A DNA stretch of 64,000 bases, taken from contig NC_088300.1 in NCBI RefSeq assembly GCF_032854445.1, forward strand, positions 47,900,984 to 47,964,983. Reading direction: 5' to 3'. Below, piece after piece: positions 1 through 10,699 of the stretch. The notes beneath the pieces are model-generated. The model searched no databases and was not told the origin of the DNA. It worked only from the letters and a program-made list of their open reading frames with translations. A program made the translations under genes and the position numbers. Position 1 is the stretch's first letter. Every line of letters starts with the position of its first letter. This DNA is from Liolophura sinensis. Taxonomy: Eukaryota; Mollusca; Polyplacophora; Chitonida; Chitonidae.

Positions 1-1200
1 AAGCATGACCCTGACAAACTAGCTTTCTGCTGTTAGCTTTTCCCCTTAGGAGCGTGATTTAAGAAAACCTAAGATCCAAAACTGTAATCTTCTTTACAAT
101 TCACAATACTTAAAGCTAGATACTCAAAATTAGCTGAAACTGTACTACCACTGATGATAACGCCACACCACAAATTCTCTATTTCATCCACATATATTTA
201 GGAGTTTGATACGTTTGGATTAATGCTCCAAACAGTTTTGTGAAATACACCACTGGGGCTCCAGATGCGTCAATACCGTACTAGTCAGACATAGAGCAAT
301 ATGCATGAAAACAACTAATAGGGTTTTATTTATACCATTGTATTGACAATGATATGTACATACGTGTTTAGAAAGAATAAGGCAAAATCGAGTTATTTCT
401 TCGTTTTCTGCCCTAATAAAATTCGGATATTAGAAGAATAAATCCTGTAAGATACAAAAAGCAGAGTCAGTAAATTGTCCATTTCGTCTAATGTTCTTTC
501 TATACATATTTGCTCGTCTCGATATGCACTGATATATTTTACTAAAATATTAAAAGATGAGATATCCTCAGTGTGAAAGATCTTTAATATTAAAGCATTC
601 CTTGGACAATTAAGAGTGGTTCAATGTTACAGTGTTGTTAAATCAGCTCAATGTTCACAGGCATCCAAAGTTATTGAACCGGTATATTTAAATAAACATG
701 TTCTTTGATATCTGGGTTGATATTTATTAAAGAACATTTATATACCGGTACTCTTTCTTTCTTCTGCAATTTCCTTCTTTCAAATAAAATATGTTCTGCG
801 ACATTCCAGTCGTCATGTTGCCAAGCTTGAAAGCGAAGGATTCGTTTCCCCTTGTACACTGAAGTGGAGCGGGAACTCGATACATACATGGTCGAGCAAA
901 AGGTGCCACATGTAACAGGGAAGCCTTGCTTTGTTGAAGTCTAGTTTCTGAATTTGGAACTAGTTTAGATTGAACGTTTACATATTTACATCAGAACGTT
1001 GGTCCATTGCCTTGCAGAGGCTTCCCCAAACTTATGTGCAAGGTTTCCTTATTGTCCAGAAAACGTGGTTTGGATCACGACGAACCCTTATTTGGTTATT
1101 TTATTAATTTCTTTTTCGCTACATAATCAAGAATTTTTGATTTATTTATTTAAGTTGTACTGGCGAACTTTCTGTTACTGTGACGCACAGAAATGTACAC
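1..1200. other. Intergenic, no recognised gene
   Basis: AT-rich sequence with only short chance reading frames of 60-75 codons and no splice-supported exon. I see nothing assignable. Confidence 0.5.
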
Positions 1201-1214
1201 AATTATTAGCGAAA

Positions 1215-1722
1215 GATGAGCGTTAGACTACGCACACGACCACATGAGCATTAGATTGCGATCACGGTAACATGAGCGTTATACTACGCACACGGTCAGA
1301 TAAGACTATGCACACGATCAGATGAGCTTTAGACAACGCACACGGTCTAAGAGCGTTTGACTACGCACACGGTCCCATGGGCATAAGACTACGCACGCGT
1401 TCACATGAACTTTAGACTACGCCCATGGTCAGATGAGCGTTAGACTATGTTCACGATCACATGAACTTTAGACAACGCGCACGGTCACATGAGCATTAGA
1501 CTACATACATGGTCACATGAGCGTTTGACTACACACACGGTCACATGGGCATTAGACTACGCACGCGGTCACATAAGCTTTAAACTACGCACACGGTCAG
1601 ATGAGCGTTAGACTATGCTCACGATCATACGAGCTTTAGACAACGCACATGGTCACATGAGCGTTAGACTACACACATGGTCACATGGGCGTAAGACTAC
1701 GCACGCGGTCACTTGAGCGTAG
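1215..1722. repeat. 28-bp minisatellite
   Basis: About 18 head-to-tail copies of a 28-bp unit built on CACATGAGCGTTAGACTACG followed by CACACGGT. Copies vary at several positions, for example ACGCACACGG against ACATACATGG and GAGCGTTAG against GAACTTTAG. No long reading frame is kept. Confidence 0.9.
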
Positions 1723-1965
1723 CTGACCAATTATTGACAAGGTCAAGGCCCCACAAACAGTAAAAACACGGCAGGCCATTCTACAAATTTGCTATCCATG
1801 GCCCTAATCGGTTTTGGCAATATTTGGCCCTGGATAAGCGCTATAAAACCCATTAAAAGTTTGGGTAAATATGTAAACAAAAAAAAAAGGACACCACCAA
1901 TGCAGAAGTGTAATGACCGATACATGGAAGAAAGTCTTAGCTCATCTTAAATACGTACCTTACAT

Positions 1966-2108
1966 GGGAAGGTCCGTCAGCAACCTGTGGATGGTCGTGG
2001 GTGTCTCCTAGGCTGTGCCCGGTTTTCTCCCAGTATAATGCTGGCCGCCGTCGTATAAGTGAAATATTTTTGAGTACGGCGTAAAACACCAATCAAATAA
2101 ATAAATAA
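1966..2108 (+). mobile_element. SINE, 5'-truncated
   Basis: Starts in the middle of the SINE body (GGGAAGGTCCGTCAGCAACC), runs through the TCGTATAAGTGAAATATTT core and ends in an (AAAT)n tail. The tRNA-like head is missing. Confidence 0.85.
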
Positions 2109-2221
2109 ATCTTGAAAATGTATACGGTTACATTAAATATCTACCTAATCAGTACTGTGTTGTTGAATCTCTCACACTCTCCTATGTATGATCAACCATT
2201 CACAAATTAAATGCACGTAAC

Positions 2222-2300
2222 AGAAGTTTGTTTATTCATTTAGTCTGCGTTTAACCTTATAGTCAAGAATTTTCACTTATGCGACAGCAGTAAAGTTTTT
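2222..2300 (-). mobile_element. SINE fragment, diverged
   Basis: On the minus strand this resembles the SINE 3' core: a TTATTCATTTAG tail relic, then TCAAGAATTTTCACTTATGCG. Divergence is strong. Confidence 0.4.
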
Positions 2301-2417
2301 CGTGAAGATAACGAGAGTAAACTTTATGATTAAAGCCAAGCGGCTGAAACTAGAGCCATGTTTTAGCTGTATATTTAGTTGAATGTAACACAAATTTGAA
2401 TGTAACCACAGTTTTGG

Positions 2418-2490
2418 TTTATTTGTGTTCAATGCCATACACAAGAATTTTTCATTATGCGAAGGCGATCAGTTTTGTGGGTGGATTTCT
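2418..2490 (-). mobile_element. SINE fragment, diverged
   Basis: Second minus-strand relic of the same core (ACAAGAATTTTTCATTATGCG). It lies directly before a plus-strand SINE, so the two copies are in opposite orientation. Confidence 0.4.
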
Positions 2491-2540
2491 CGCAGTATAC
2501 CACCTGCTTTTCGTAAGTTACTGACGAACGCACTGGGCTC

Positions 2541-2637
2541 TGCTCGGTTTTGCCCCACTGTGACACTGGCCGACTTCGTATAAGTGAAATATTCTTGAGG
2601 ACGGTGTAAAACACCAATCAAATAAATAAAGAAATAA
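2541..2637 (+). mobile_element. SINE, 5'-truncated
   Basis: Contains GGGCTCTGCTCGGTTTTGCC, the core CTTCGTATAAGTGAAATATT and GGTGTAAAACACC, with an AAATAAATAAAG tail. Confidence 0.8.
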
Positions 2638-2639
2638 AT

Positions 2640-4300
2640 ATTGACGAACTTTAGAATGAGTAACATATAGATATGTACACGTTCATCGAAGCCACCTACA
2701 GTGAACGTTATAGACCGCATGCGCGAAGGGCCTAACGCTATCGTCACTAAGGCCTGATGACCTGTGAGAGCGACAGGGAGTCACAAATTCCCTATCCAAG
2801 GTTTTGATCTCATGCACGCCTTGTGTGTGATAGCGATCGAAAGGCAAACATCTCAACAGCATACGTACAAGGGCGCATTACTTGTTTGGAATCAAGTGAA
2901 CTCCAGTTTGTATGTCAATCAACCCACAAATAGATTCAAATTTTTAAATAAGACTATATCTCTACATTAACTTGTAACGTACTGATTACTTCGTAAACAA
3001 GGAAACAACGACAGCTCTGTAGTCGGGGATTCCCCAACTCTACATTTGAACAACATATATACTGCCTGACGGGCCTTCCCGCTCGAGTTGACACGGTTCT
3101 TGCCTAAAGCTGAGACCTGTGTATTATCAAATTTACAAGGCCCTTCACAAGTTTAGGTTCACTCTACCCAACAGAATATATTAACATATTAGCAAGAGTG
3201 TCCAAAGTAATTTTCACCCTTAATTTTTATCAAAAAGCTGTGGGTTATTTTGACATGCAACCATGCACCCAATCTATGTTTACACTGGCTAATATAAATT
3301 GAGCTTTTGTTGTGTAACGAAATTCTTCAACTTTAAACAAAAATTTTCAAGGTCCACCGACGTTTTTTTTGACCAGTAGATGTTCTCTTCGTTTCTGATT
3401 GGAGACCGTGACAGCAAGCGGTATGTTAAGTTTTGTGTCCAGAACTGGTTTTATAACGGAAATGGGGCATGCCACAAACACGTCGTCTTTAGATGTATGA
3501 TTGGTTAGTTATTTTTACGAATAAATAAAGTATATATGTGAGTGTACAACGTTGTTTTGTTGGGACATGCGCTGTAGGATTACTTCCTATGCATACACCT
3601 AAAATGATATGCGCCTATGTGATCATCAAATCAGTGATATCCTCTAAAAGACAAAACACATGAATAATATGGTAAATACGTTTCCACGGACAACACCACA
3701 AAGTATACTGACCTCACTGACAGTCGTTGAAAGAAAAAAAAAGAAATAATACAGTCTTAGTTATTCCAGAATAGGGACGGAATCACACCTTAACGGCTAC
3801 CTCCATTTTGTTCTGACTCTGATTTTATCATGCAATTTCTCATGCAATAATTTAATTTTGTATCTATATATTTATATATATATGTGGTCTAGTGTTGTTT
3901 TTCCAGTTTACATATAGTACCTTGATAGTACTTGATGGATGACTTTATTCACAAAACCGGATGCGAACTTCCGCTGTATTACACCAGTACCGCTGTATTA
4001 AACCCGTGTCGGTCGAAAATATGTAGCATTCATGTCTATAAATAGAAAACAAAACAGAAGCTTAAAGCTAAAACTTTACATATATAACTATATGTAACAT
4101 ATAGTTACATCCTTCTTACATTTCAAACCGTCGCATGCCCAAACGTGTACTTTCATGTTTCGACGTTTGAATGATATGTGGCTGTGAAAAGTGATTGCCT
4201 TATTCCAGAAAATTTCCAGAAATTTTTCAAACTTTTATCATAAATCACGACTTCCTTTTAGCCAAGATAACGTCTTGACCTACGAAGTTTGATAAAAGGA
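2640..4300. other. Intergenic, no recognised gene
   Basis: AT-rich DNA with no exon-like frame longer than 70 codons, no RNA gene and no clear repeat. Confidence 0.5.
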
Positions 4301-4304
4301 GACC

Positions 4305-4419
4305 CCGCACGTGGGAAGATCTGTCAGAAACCTGCGGATGGTCGTGGGATTCCCCCAGGCTCTGCCCAGTTTCCTCCCACCATAATGCTGAACGCCGTCG
4401 TTTAAGGGAAATATTCTCT
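4305..4419 (+). mobile_element. SINE, truncated at both ends
   Basis: Body segment from CGCACGTGGGAAGATCTGTC to the core CGTCGTTTAAGGGAAATATT. The 3' tail is missing and the core carries two substitutions. Confidence 0.75.
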
Positions 4420-4518
4420 TATAAAGCCATTGCACATGGCTTTATACTCTATATTTCCCAACAAAAAGCATGTCAGGATGTAACCCATGTGAGTTATGAT
4501 GTGGACTAGTATTTTAAT

Positions 4519-4740
4519 GGGGCCTCCGTGGCTTAGTTGGTTAGCGCGCTTGCGCAGCGTAATGACCCAGGAACCTCTTACCAGTGCGGTCGCTCTGAGT
4601 TGTAACCTGCGACCTGCAGATGGTCGTGGGTTTCCGCTGGGCTCTGCCCGGTTTCCTCCCACCATAATGCTGACCGCCGTCGTATAAGTGAAATATTCTT
4701 GAGTAGGGCGTAAAACACCAATAAAATAAAATAAATAAAT
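4519..4740 (+). mobile_element. SINE with tRNA-like head
   Basis: Copy with head, body and tail. The tRNA-like head GGGGCCTCCGTGGCTTAGTT reads through GGTTAGCGCGC (box A region), followed by the body, the TCGTATAAGTGAAATATTC core and an (AAAT)n tail. Part of the body is deleted compared with the copies at 29156-29413 and 54311-54579. Confidence 0.9.
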
Positions 4741-6350
4741 ATTATTTTAACATTTTAATATGAGACGTGGAAATGTATGTGTGTACAGAGTAAATGTCTT
4801 ACATCATCAGAAGATAGCCTTCAATTGCTCATAGCTCAGTAAAACTCATCAATTCAAAAACTAGACACCTGGAGCCTAAGTGATTTTCGTGCTTTGTAAA
4901 CAAAAATATAACATTCTTACTTTCGGTAAAATAGCATGAACAGAAGCACTTACACGCACTCCAAATTGTCACCGAAAGCTTTCCAACAGGCTTTTCCGAC
5001 AGGTTTTTCTATTTTGTGATTTTACATTTTTTGGAAGTTGACTCTTAAGATTTGTTTTCACAATCTCTATAGCACGGGACTTTCTACAATTAACTTGTCT
5101 TCTAAACGAGTACATTTGTTTGGTTCAATAATAAGGGTCTTCCTGTCAATGAATGGTAAGGAAATGCTGTAGACCATTATTTAACTAATACGCTACACGT
5201 GTCTCATTTTGCATTACAAATTTAATGGACTAAGTGAAATAACATGCAGTTGGAGAGATTCTGGAAATTTTATTATAGGCCTCGCCTAAGGTAATCTTAG
5301 CTCAGTGTTGAGTTTAATTCATCGAAAGTTTTGTAATTATATTATTTAGGGCAATTTGTAATCATAAATACCTCTAAGGTGAAGGAAGTCCTCTGCTCGT
5401 ACGCTCAGTTTTCATTGGCCTAGACAATAGCCTACCCGCAATCCACGTGAGGGGTGCACATCATAATACCTTCATGATGTCTTTGGCACAGATTACAGTA
5501 TAAATGGGTGCCCAGTCGTCTATTTGTATTCTAATGGAAGCATCAGTAATAATCTGGTTTGTTATGTCCTTATTAATCCACGTCATCTCTTCTTGACTAA
5601 CCGTTCTATCAAACGCACGCTTTATAGCGTTATAATCAAAACAAACAATTAAGCTGATGAAAACGTGGACTGAATGTCCAACATGATTTCATGCATTAAT
5701 ATTGACAGTTTTCACACCTGTGGCGTCCTGACCTTATTATTGTTTTTGTAACTTCATCAGTTTTGTCAAATGTAGGTCATGGCCGTGTGATTTGAACACG
5801 AGTTCTGCAGTTTCATTGTTCACATACCTTTAAGCCCTGTTTACATCCATGACTACACAATGTTAAGAACACTGACACAGAACAGTTCGAAACACCCTGG
5901 TTCTAAGACAAAGCTTGCATTCCATTTACACACCCAATGGAGAACTCAGTTTTGGCCGAGACAAATAATTAGGAATTGTCACAAAATAATAATAGTTTTT
6001 GAAGATAACAAAACATTTTTCCATTTAACACCGACTGGGCTTATACCATATTGTGCCATTAGCCAAGAGCCACGAAAATAGCTTCTCTATATTTTTAGAT
6101 AAGCATCAACAGACGCTTGGTAATGGCGGTTAATAGCTATTGATCTGACCGAATAATCTTCGAGTGTTCCACCATATCGATAAGGCAAACTACCAGACGT
6201 AACATATTTATCTATGTTTAACCCTCTTAAAACTATTGGGTTATTAATTTAACTAAAAGTAAACGCATGTGACATCCGTGCCAGGTGAATGAATATATTT
6301 GTGCATTCTGTGCATGGGAGCACGGGTGTGTATGTGTGTAATGAAAAATC
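4741..6350. other. Intergenic, no recognised gene
   Basis: AT-rich sequence. Reading frames near 5860 and 6249 show no splice or family support; the 6249-6524 frame is a shadow of the tRNA-Sec pseudogene. Confidence 0.5.
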
Positions 6351-6362
6351 AAATGTGGAAAT

Positions 6363-6442
6363 CGCCAGGGAGGTGGAATCGAACCACTCGAACATGAATG
6401 GGATTGAAGCCTGCACGTCAGAGCACTGAAGATCATCTAGGT
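6363..6442 (-). pseudogene. tRNA-Sec pseudogene
   Basis: Diverged minus-strand copy of the selenocysteine tRNA gene at 7694-7780. It keeps the T-arm GTGGTTCGATTCCAC and the anticodon-loop string GGCTTCAATCC, but the acceptor stem is broken (ACCTAGA against CTGGC) and the long variable arm no longer pairs. The upstream TATA element at 6468-6474 is still in place, so this is a whole-gene duplicate and not a retrocopy. Confidence 0.85.
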
Positions 6443-6467
6443 GATTACAGGCGGATAATCGAGAAGG

Positions 6468-6507
6468 TTTTATACCGTTGACGATTTGTCCGTTTCTGTC
6501 CGTTGAG
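6468..6507 (-). promoter_or_regulatory. Type-3 Pol III promoter relic (TATA + upstream element)
   Basis: On the minus strand TATAAAA ends 26 nt before the pseudogene start. It is preceded by a block around GAAACGGACAAATCGTCAAC that is also present upstream of the other two copies. An octamer ATGCAAAT lies further upstream (6517-6524). Confidence 0.6.
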
Positions 6508-6713
6508 TGATTATAGATTTGCATACAGTCGAGGGAAAACGGCCAGATATGGGATTTCTGTGTACTGTGTCAAGTGAGATATTTTTTTACATGGATGTAA
6601 TATAAGAACATTTTAACGTTATCCTCATAATAGAAATCCATACTGACAATTTTGCCTGTTTTTGATTCTGCCACACTATTAGCTCTAGTCAAAAACACGA
6701 AAAAAGTGGAAAT

Positions 6714-6801
6714 CGCCCGGAAGGTGGAATCGAACCACTCCGTCGTCAGTCGGCTACAAGTTTGAACCCCTGCACCCGAGACCACTGAGGATCATCCGGG
6801 C
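6714..6801 (-). tRNA. tRNA-Sec (TCA), variant copy
   Basis: Second selenocysteine tRNA copy, 88 nt. The acceptor stem is perfect (GCCCGGA with TCCGGGC), the T-arm GTGGTTCGATTCCAC is intact and the anticodon is TCA. Compared with the 7694-7780 copy it has one extra nucleotide in the anticodon arm (CAGGGGTTCAAACTTG), giving an unusual 8-nt loop if the stem is CAGG/CTTG, and a mismatch in the variable-arm stem. TATA and upstream element are kept, and a T-run lies about 10 nt after the 3' end. It could be a functional variant or a young pseudogene. Confidence 0.7.
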
Positions 6802-6827
6802 GATGAAAAAAAAGATCCACAGGAAGG

Positions 6828-6867
6828 CTTTATACCGTTGACGATTCATCCGTGTCTGAACTGAGGG
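6828..6867 (-). promoter_or_regulatory. Type-3 Pol III promoter of variant tRNA-Sec
   Basis: Minus-strand TATAAAG (6834-6828) lies 27 nt before the tRNA. The upstream element CCCTCAGTTCAGACACGGAT is nearly identical to that of the intact copy. tRNA-Sec genes of other animals use such external promoters (established knowledge). Confidence 0.65.
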
Positions 6868-6918
6868 ATTATAGATTTGTATACAGACTGTTAAAGGCTG
6901 TCATATGTATGTGCTTCT

Positions 6919-6928
<10 letters not shown>

Positions 6929-6960
<32 letters not shown>

Positions 6961-6979
6961 TGTGTGTGTGTGTGTGTGC
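6929..6979. repeat. (TG)n microsatellite
   Basis: About 25 TG units with one TA interruption. The chance frame across it is not a gene. Confidence 0.95.
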
Positions 6980-7077
6980 AGACTATGTGCACTTTTCCTG
7001 CTGAAAAAGATTCATAAAAATTATGTAGTCACGTTCTCTGTAAATTCGTCCATAAAGAAGCAGTTTATAGCACACAG

Positions 7078-7127
7078 GCGGGCCTGCGTGGCTCACTTGC
7101 TTAGCGCGCTGCCGCAGCGTAATGACT
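7078..7127 (+). mobile_element. SINE head only
   Basis: Only the tRNA-like head is present (GGGCCTGCGTGGCTCACTTG through GCAGCGTAATGAC); body and tail are absent. Confidence 0.7.
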
Positions 7128-7377
7128 CTCTTTATTGGCTTTACTGGCTCTCTTACATTTGTAACCATAAAGGTTAACAGCTAAAGATCTGTCAGATTCA
7201 ACTTTGGAAGTTCAACAACATTAAGTACCTACAGAAAATGCCAGTGATTTGTGCCCCATATTTTTATACAGGGTTATGTATACTTATGAATAAATGTAAA
7301 TACAGTACGAGTTGCTGTCGCATGAATAAAGTGAGTGTATGTATTTAAAGTTTGCAAGGTAAAACGGAAGTGGAAAT

Positions 7378-7397
7378 CGCCCGAAAAGTGGAATCAA
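7378..7397 (-). pseudogene. tRNA-Sec 3' fragment
   Basis: The string ATCGCCCGAAAAGTGGAATC on the plus strand matches the acceptor end and part of the T-arm of the tRNA-Sec copies, and the flanking GTGGAA is shared with them. The rest of the gene is missing. A fourth relic in a 1.4-kb stretch supports repeated tandem duplication. Confidence 0.6.
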
Positions 7398-7693
7398 ATG
7401 TGTATGCAGTTATTAAAAATAATATTACAAGTGTTCAGTATAACGCAGCCCGTTATGTTTATCCTGGCCTGCCCAAAGAAATTCATACCGGCTATAATGT
7501 TTGTAGTGATTTCACACACTCTACTCGTAAAATCGTGTTCGAGTTATACCAAAGACTAGTGCTTACTGCTGCCTCGTTTGGCGGTAAGCAATGAGAGATT
7601 AAAGCCAGGAAACTACAAGAAGAACTAAATAAAAGCAATGTTAGCCTCGGTTATGAGAATGTAGAACTAAGGTAAAATAAAAGTGACAAAAAT

Positions 7694-7780
7694 CGCCCGA
7701 AAGGTGGAATTGAACCACTCCGATGTCAATCGGCTACAGGTTTGAAGCCTGCACCCCAGACCACTGAGGATCATCCGGGC
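7694..7780 (-). tRNA. tRNA-Sec (TCA), intact
   Basis: Selenocysteine tRNA that reads UGA. It is 87 nt, the usual eukaryotic tRNA-Sec length. The minus-strand sequence starts GCCCGGATGATCCTCAGTGG. Visible structure: long acceptor stem closed by TTTCGGGC, anticodon arm CAGG-CTTCAAA-CCTG with anticodon TCA, long variable arm (CCGAT paired with ATCGG), and T-arm GTGG-TTCAATT-CCAC. A TTTTT run follows directly and would end Pol III transcription. A TATA box and upstream element sit at the spacing expected for the external promoter of this gene class. The identification rests on my recognition of the highly conserved animal tRNA-Sec sequence and on the fold. It is the best candidate for the active gene of the cluster. 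Confidence 0.95.
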
Positions 7781-7805
7781 GATTTCAGCACGATCATTAG
7801 CTAGG

Positions 7806-7846
7806 ATTTATACTGTTGACGGTTCGTCCGTGTCTGAAGTGAGGGT
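7806..7846 (-). promoter_or_regulatory. Type-3 Pol III promoter (TATA + PSE-like)
   Basis: Minus-strand TATAAAT (7812-7806) lies 26 nt before the tRNA start. Upstream is CCCTCACTTCAGACACGGAC, followed by GAACCGTCAAC. The block is conserved in all three copies with almost constant spacing to the TATA box, as expected for a proximal sequence element. The PSE label is inference. Confidence 0.75.
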
Positions 7847-8149
7847 TTATAATTTTCCTTACAGGTTAAGAAAGGTTAACAGATATAAAATTAATGTTTA
7901 GTAATAATTAAGAAATATTATTACATGGGTAAAGAATAAAAGTATTTTAACTTTACCATTGGAAAAAGATATTCATGCTGTACTTGATAAAGATTCAATT
8001 AAGTGTAAACGATGTTTTGCGCGAATTAATATATCTTGACGCCACATTGATCATATTACATTCATACTGTGGGAAGCTGTTGTTTTGAGTGAATGACTGA
8101 CTGAGATTCAATACCACGTGAGCAATATTACAGTGGTATTATTTTATAT

Positions 8150-8337
8150 ATTTATTTGATTGGTGTTTTATGCCGTACTCCAGAATATTTTACTTATATG
8201 ACGGCAGCCAGCATTACGGTGGGAGGAATCTGGACAGAGCCTGGTGGTACCCACGACCATCCGCATGTTACCGGCAGACCTTCCCACGTACGGCCGAAGA
8301 GGAAGCCAGAATGAGTTGGACTTGAACTCACAGCAAC
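8150..8337 (-). mobile_element. SINE, head missing
   Basis: Reverse-oriented copy: TATTTATTTGATTGGTGTTT tail, core, then body through CCGAAGAGGAAGCCAGAATG. The tRNA-like head is absent. Confidence 0.85.
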
Positions 8338-8596
8338 AGAATACTGGCGAAATGATATTTTGATACATCGCTCAAGATGATTATGGAGGGGACAATTGTA
8401 TTTGTTTCCATCGCTTGGAATACGAACATCAACACGGTTTCTGAGTCTTGAAACGTGAAAGGCGCTGCGTACTCGGACGGACTTAATACGTGCGACACGC
8501 ACTGGTACGTATTTAGAGTACTGAAGGACAAAAGATAGCTACTTACTAGAACGGCAGAGTAAATGCGTTACATCCTCAGACCACTAATGACACAAA

Positions 8597-8640
8597 TGGC
8601 GATTTATCCGTGTCGGAACTGTGGCTAGATGAATTTGCAT
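8597..8640 (-). promoter_or_regulatory. Orphan tRNA-Sec promoter-like block
   Basis: The minus strand reads ATGCAAATTCATCTAGCCAC, then AGTTCCGACACGGATAAATC. This resembles the upstream element of the tRNA-Sec copies, again with an octamer, but no tRNA follows. Probably a leftover of another duplicate. Confidence 0.4.
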
Positions 8641-8649
8641 AACTCCCAT

Positions 8650-9990
8650 TCGCCAACGAGTCAGCCGTTTCTGTGGTGTATATGAGTTAAGCCGTGAGTC
8701 ATGGCACTTTTGACGTGTCTTTATTATACAGATTATATCTACAACACAGAATTATACACCTTTTTATCTCACGCACCGTGCGATGCCTCGTAAACTGTCA
8801 CGGCACTAATACACCAAGCCCCACAGGCCCGCACCTGACCGAAAATATTAACCGTATGGCAGAGATCCGTGCAACCCGTGCGTGTGTCGCCAGTGATGCT
8901 TCATATGTTGGGCATGGTCTTACGCCTATATAGGTCACTAGTGGTTCACGTACAAAGGCAAATCGATGTGTACTGGACTATTTTGTAGGTCAGCGTGATA
9001 TTTTACGTATATAATGTATATGTATGTCACAGCATGTCTGTCTGTCTGCCTGACACAAAACACGAAGCCAGATCACATGGTTGTTTCCACTAGATATTTC
9101 GACAGGAGTCTACTGTAGAATGTCATTAGCGTGACGTCAAAACATGCATACACTCATACTCGTTACAACTCATGCATCGCACTCTACCTTTCTCACCTTT
9201 TCTACCTACCAACTACGTATACATCACATGATAGACGTAAGTATTGATAAGAGTTTTTGGTAGCTACAGAACACATGCCCCTACCTCATCACCAGACAAT
9301 GCATGAACTCTGATTCTTTCATTATATTGTTGTTGCACCGCTCTGATTCTTCCCCACAAAATCTATTATCAATGTCGTAAAAGTGAAGCATTCTTCACTA
9401 TATGACATCAAACACCTATGAAATGAATGACATATTATGAGCCTTCTGTACATACACTCATCCTACTGTCTTGAAAGTTTCAACAAAGTACTGATTTTAA
9501 ATTCATATCAACTGATACAGTAATACTGCTTTTTTGAATGCACTTTGGAACATGAATCAGAACAATAGCCAATAATATTTTCGATAGAATAATAATAATT
9601 TTTATTGATTTGAGTGGTGTTTTACGCCGTATTTAAGAACATTTAATAATGTATACATTGCCATAAAATGTTACCTACATGTATATCCGCATGTGTAAGA
9701 CAATAAATACATATATTCTTAAATCAACTCTTCACGTATGTACAAAGAATAAAAGTACTCTCTAGATAATAATCTAAAACAACAGTTTAAGTTAAAGTTG
9801 CTGGCACAATGATTCTCTCCAATATCTTCAGGATCTTTATTTAAATGAAATATTCTAATTTATCATAAATACTCTATGGCAAGTTTTCGGTTGATTCTGA
9901 TTTTGGCTGGCTGTCATTTTCGGAATAACAGTGTCTGGGTTGAATGTTTGCTGGTTCTGAAGTCATAGAGAATATACAAGAACGAGATTA
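8650..9990. other. Intergenic, no recognised gene
   Basis: AT-rich. Holds a short minus-strand SINE core relic at 9600-9646 (GGTGTTTTACGCCGTATTTA) and nothing else that I can assign. Confidence 0.5.
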
Positions 9991-10121
9991 ATATTGCACA
10001 TGGGTGTCTAAATTCACATATTGCACCAGATCGATATTCACACACAGATGTCTATATTCATATATTGCAACCAGATTAAAATTCACATACAGACGTATGT
10101 ACTCACATATTGCAACCAGAG
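9990..10121. repeat. 46-bp tandem repeat, about 2.6 copies
   Basis: Repeated ATTCACATATTGCACCAGAT-type units, each followed by an ATTCACACACAGA-type string. Confidence 0.7.
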
Positions 10122-10127
10122 TGGGGC

Positions 10128-10354
10128 GAGATGGTTAGAGTGTCAGCGCGGCGAATAGCACAGAAGCCATTCACCATTAGGTTAAATCTAACTGTCTTCC
10201 TATCCGACCATACGTTTGAAGATCTGACATCAACTTGCAGATGGCCGTGGGTTTCCACCAGGCTCTGCCCGGTTTCCGCCCACCATAATGCTAGCCGCCG
10301 TCGTATAAGTGAAATATTCTTGACTATACGGCGTAAAACATCAATCAAATAAAT
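10128..10354 (+). mobile_element. SINE with divergent head
   Basis: The 3' part is the usual body and core (TCGTATAAGTGAAATATTC, GGCGTAAAACATC). The front, GGGGCGAGATGGTTAGAGTG, differs from the common head and may be another tRNA-derived promoter joined to the same body. Confidence 0.7.
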
Positions 10355-10568
10355 ACATATATCTGATTAACAAAGAAAGAGGTTAATGAATACGCATCAT
10401 GAATTATAGAAGCCAGGTAAGGCCATCATCGTACTATCATTCCATCGTTGGGCAACATAAACTCAAGCAATCTCTGCAACATATATGTCTAACATATTTC
10501 ACTTATCCGCCCTATTATACAATAAACTTTAAAGAAAATATATAAAGGCAGTATTTTTAACTTAAAGC

Positions 10569-10690
10569 GAGGGGGGCTTCGCGGCCTAGTGTCACTGGCC
10601 TCTCTCCAATGTGGTTGCTGGGAGTTTAAGTCGTTCCTCTCCAGTCTGACCTCTTCCACCATAATGTGACCAGTTTTCGTCGCCATACGT
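10569..10690 (+). mobile_element. Diverged SINE
   Basis: GGGGGGCTTCGCGGCCTAGT resembles the head; CTTCCACCATAATG and TTCGTCGCCATACGTCATAT are remnants of body and core. Confidence 0.5.
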
Positions 10691-10699
10691 CATATTTAT

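Noticed and set aside
1215-1722. Possible CRISPR array
   Set aside because: Units are contiguous 28-bp repeats without unique spacers, in a eukaryotic setting.
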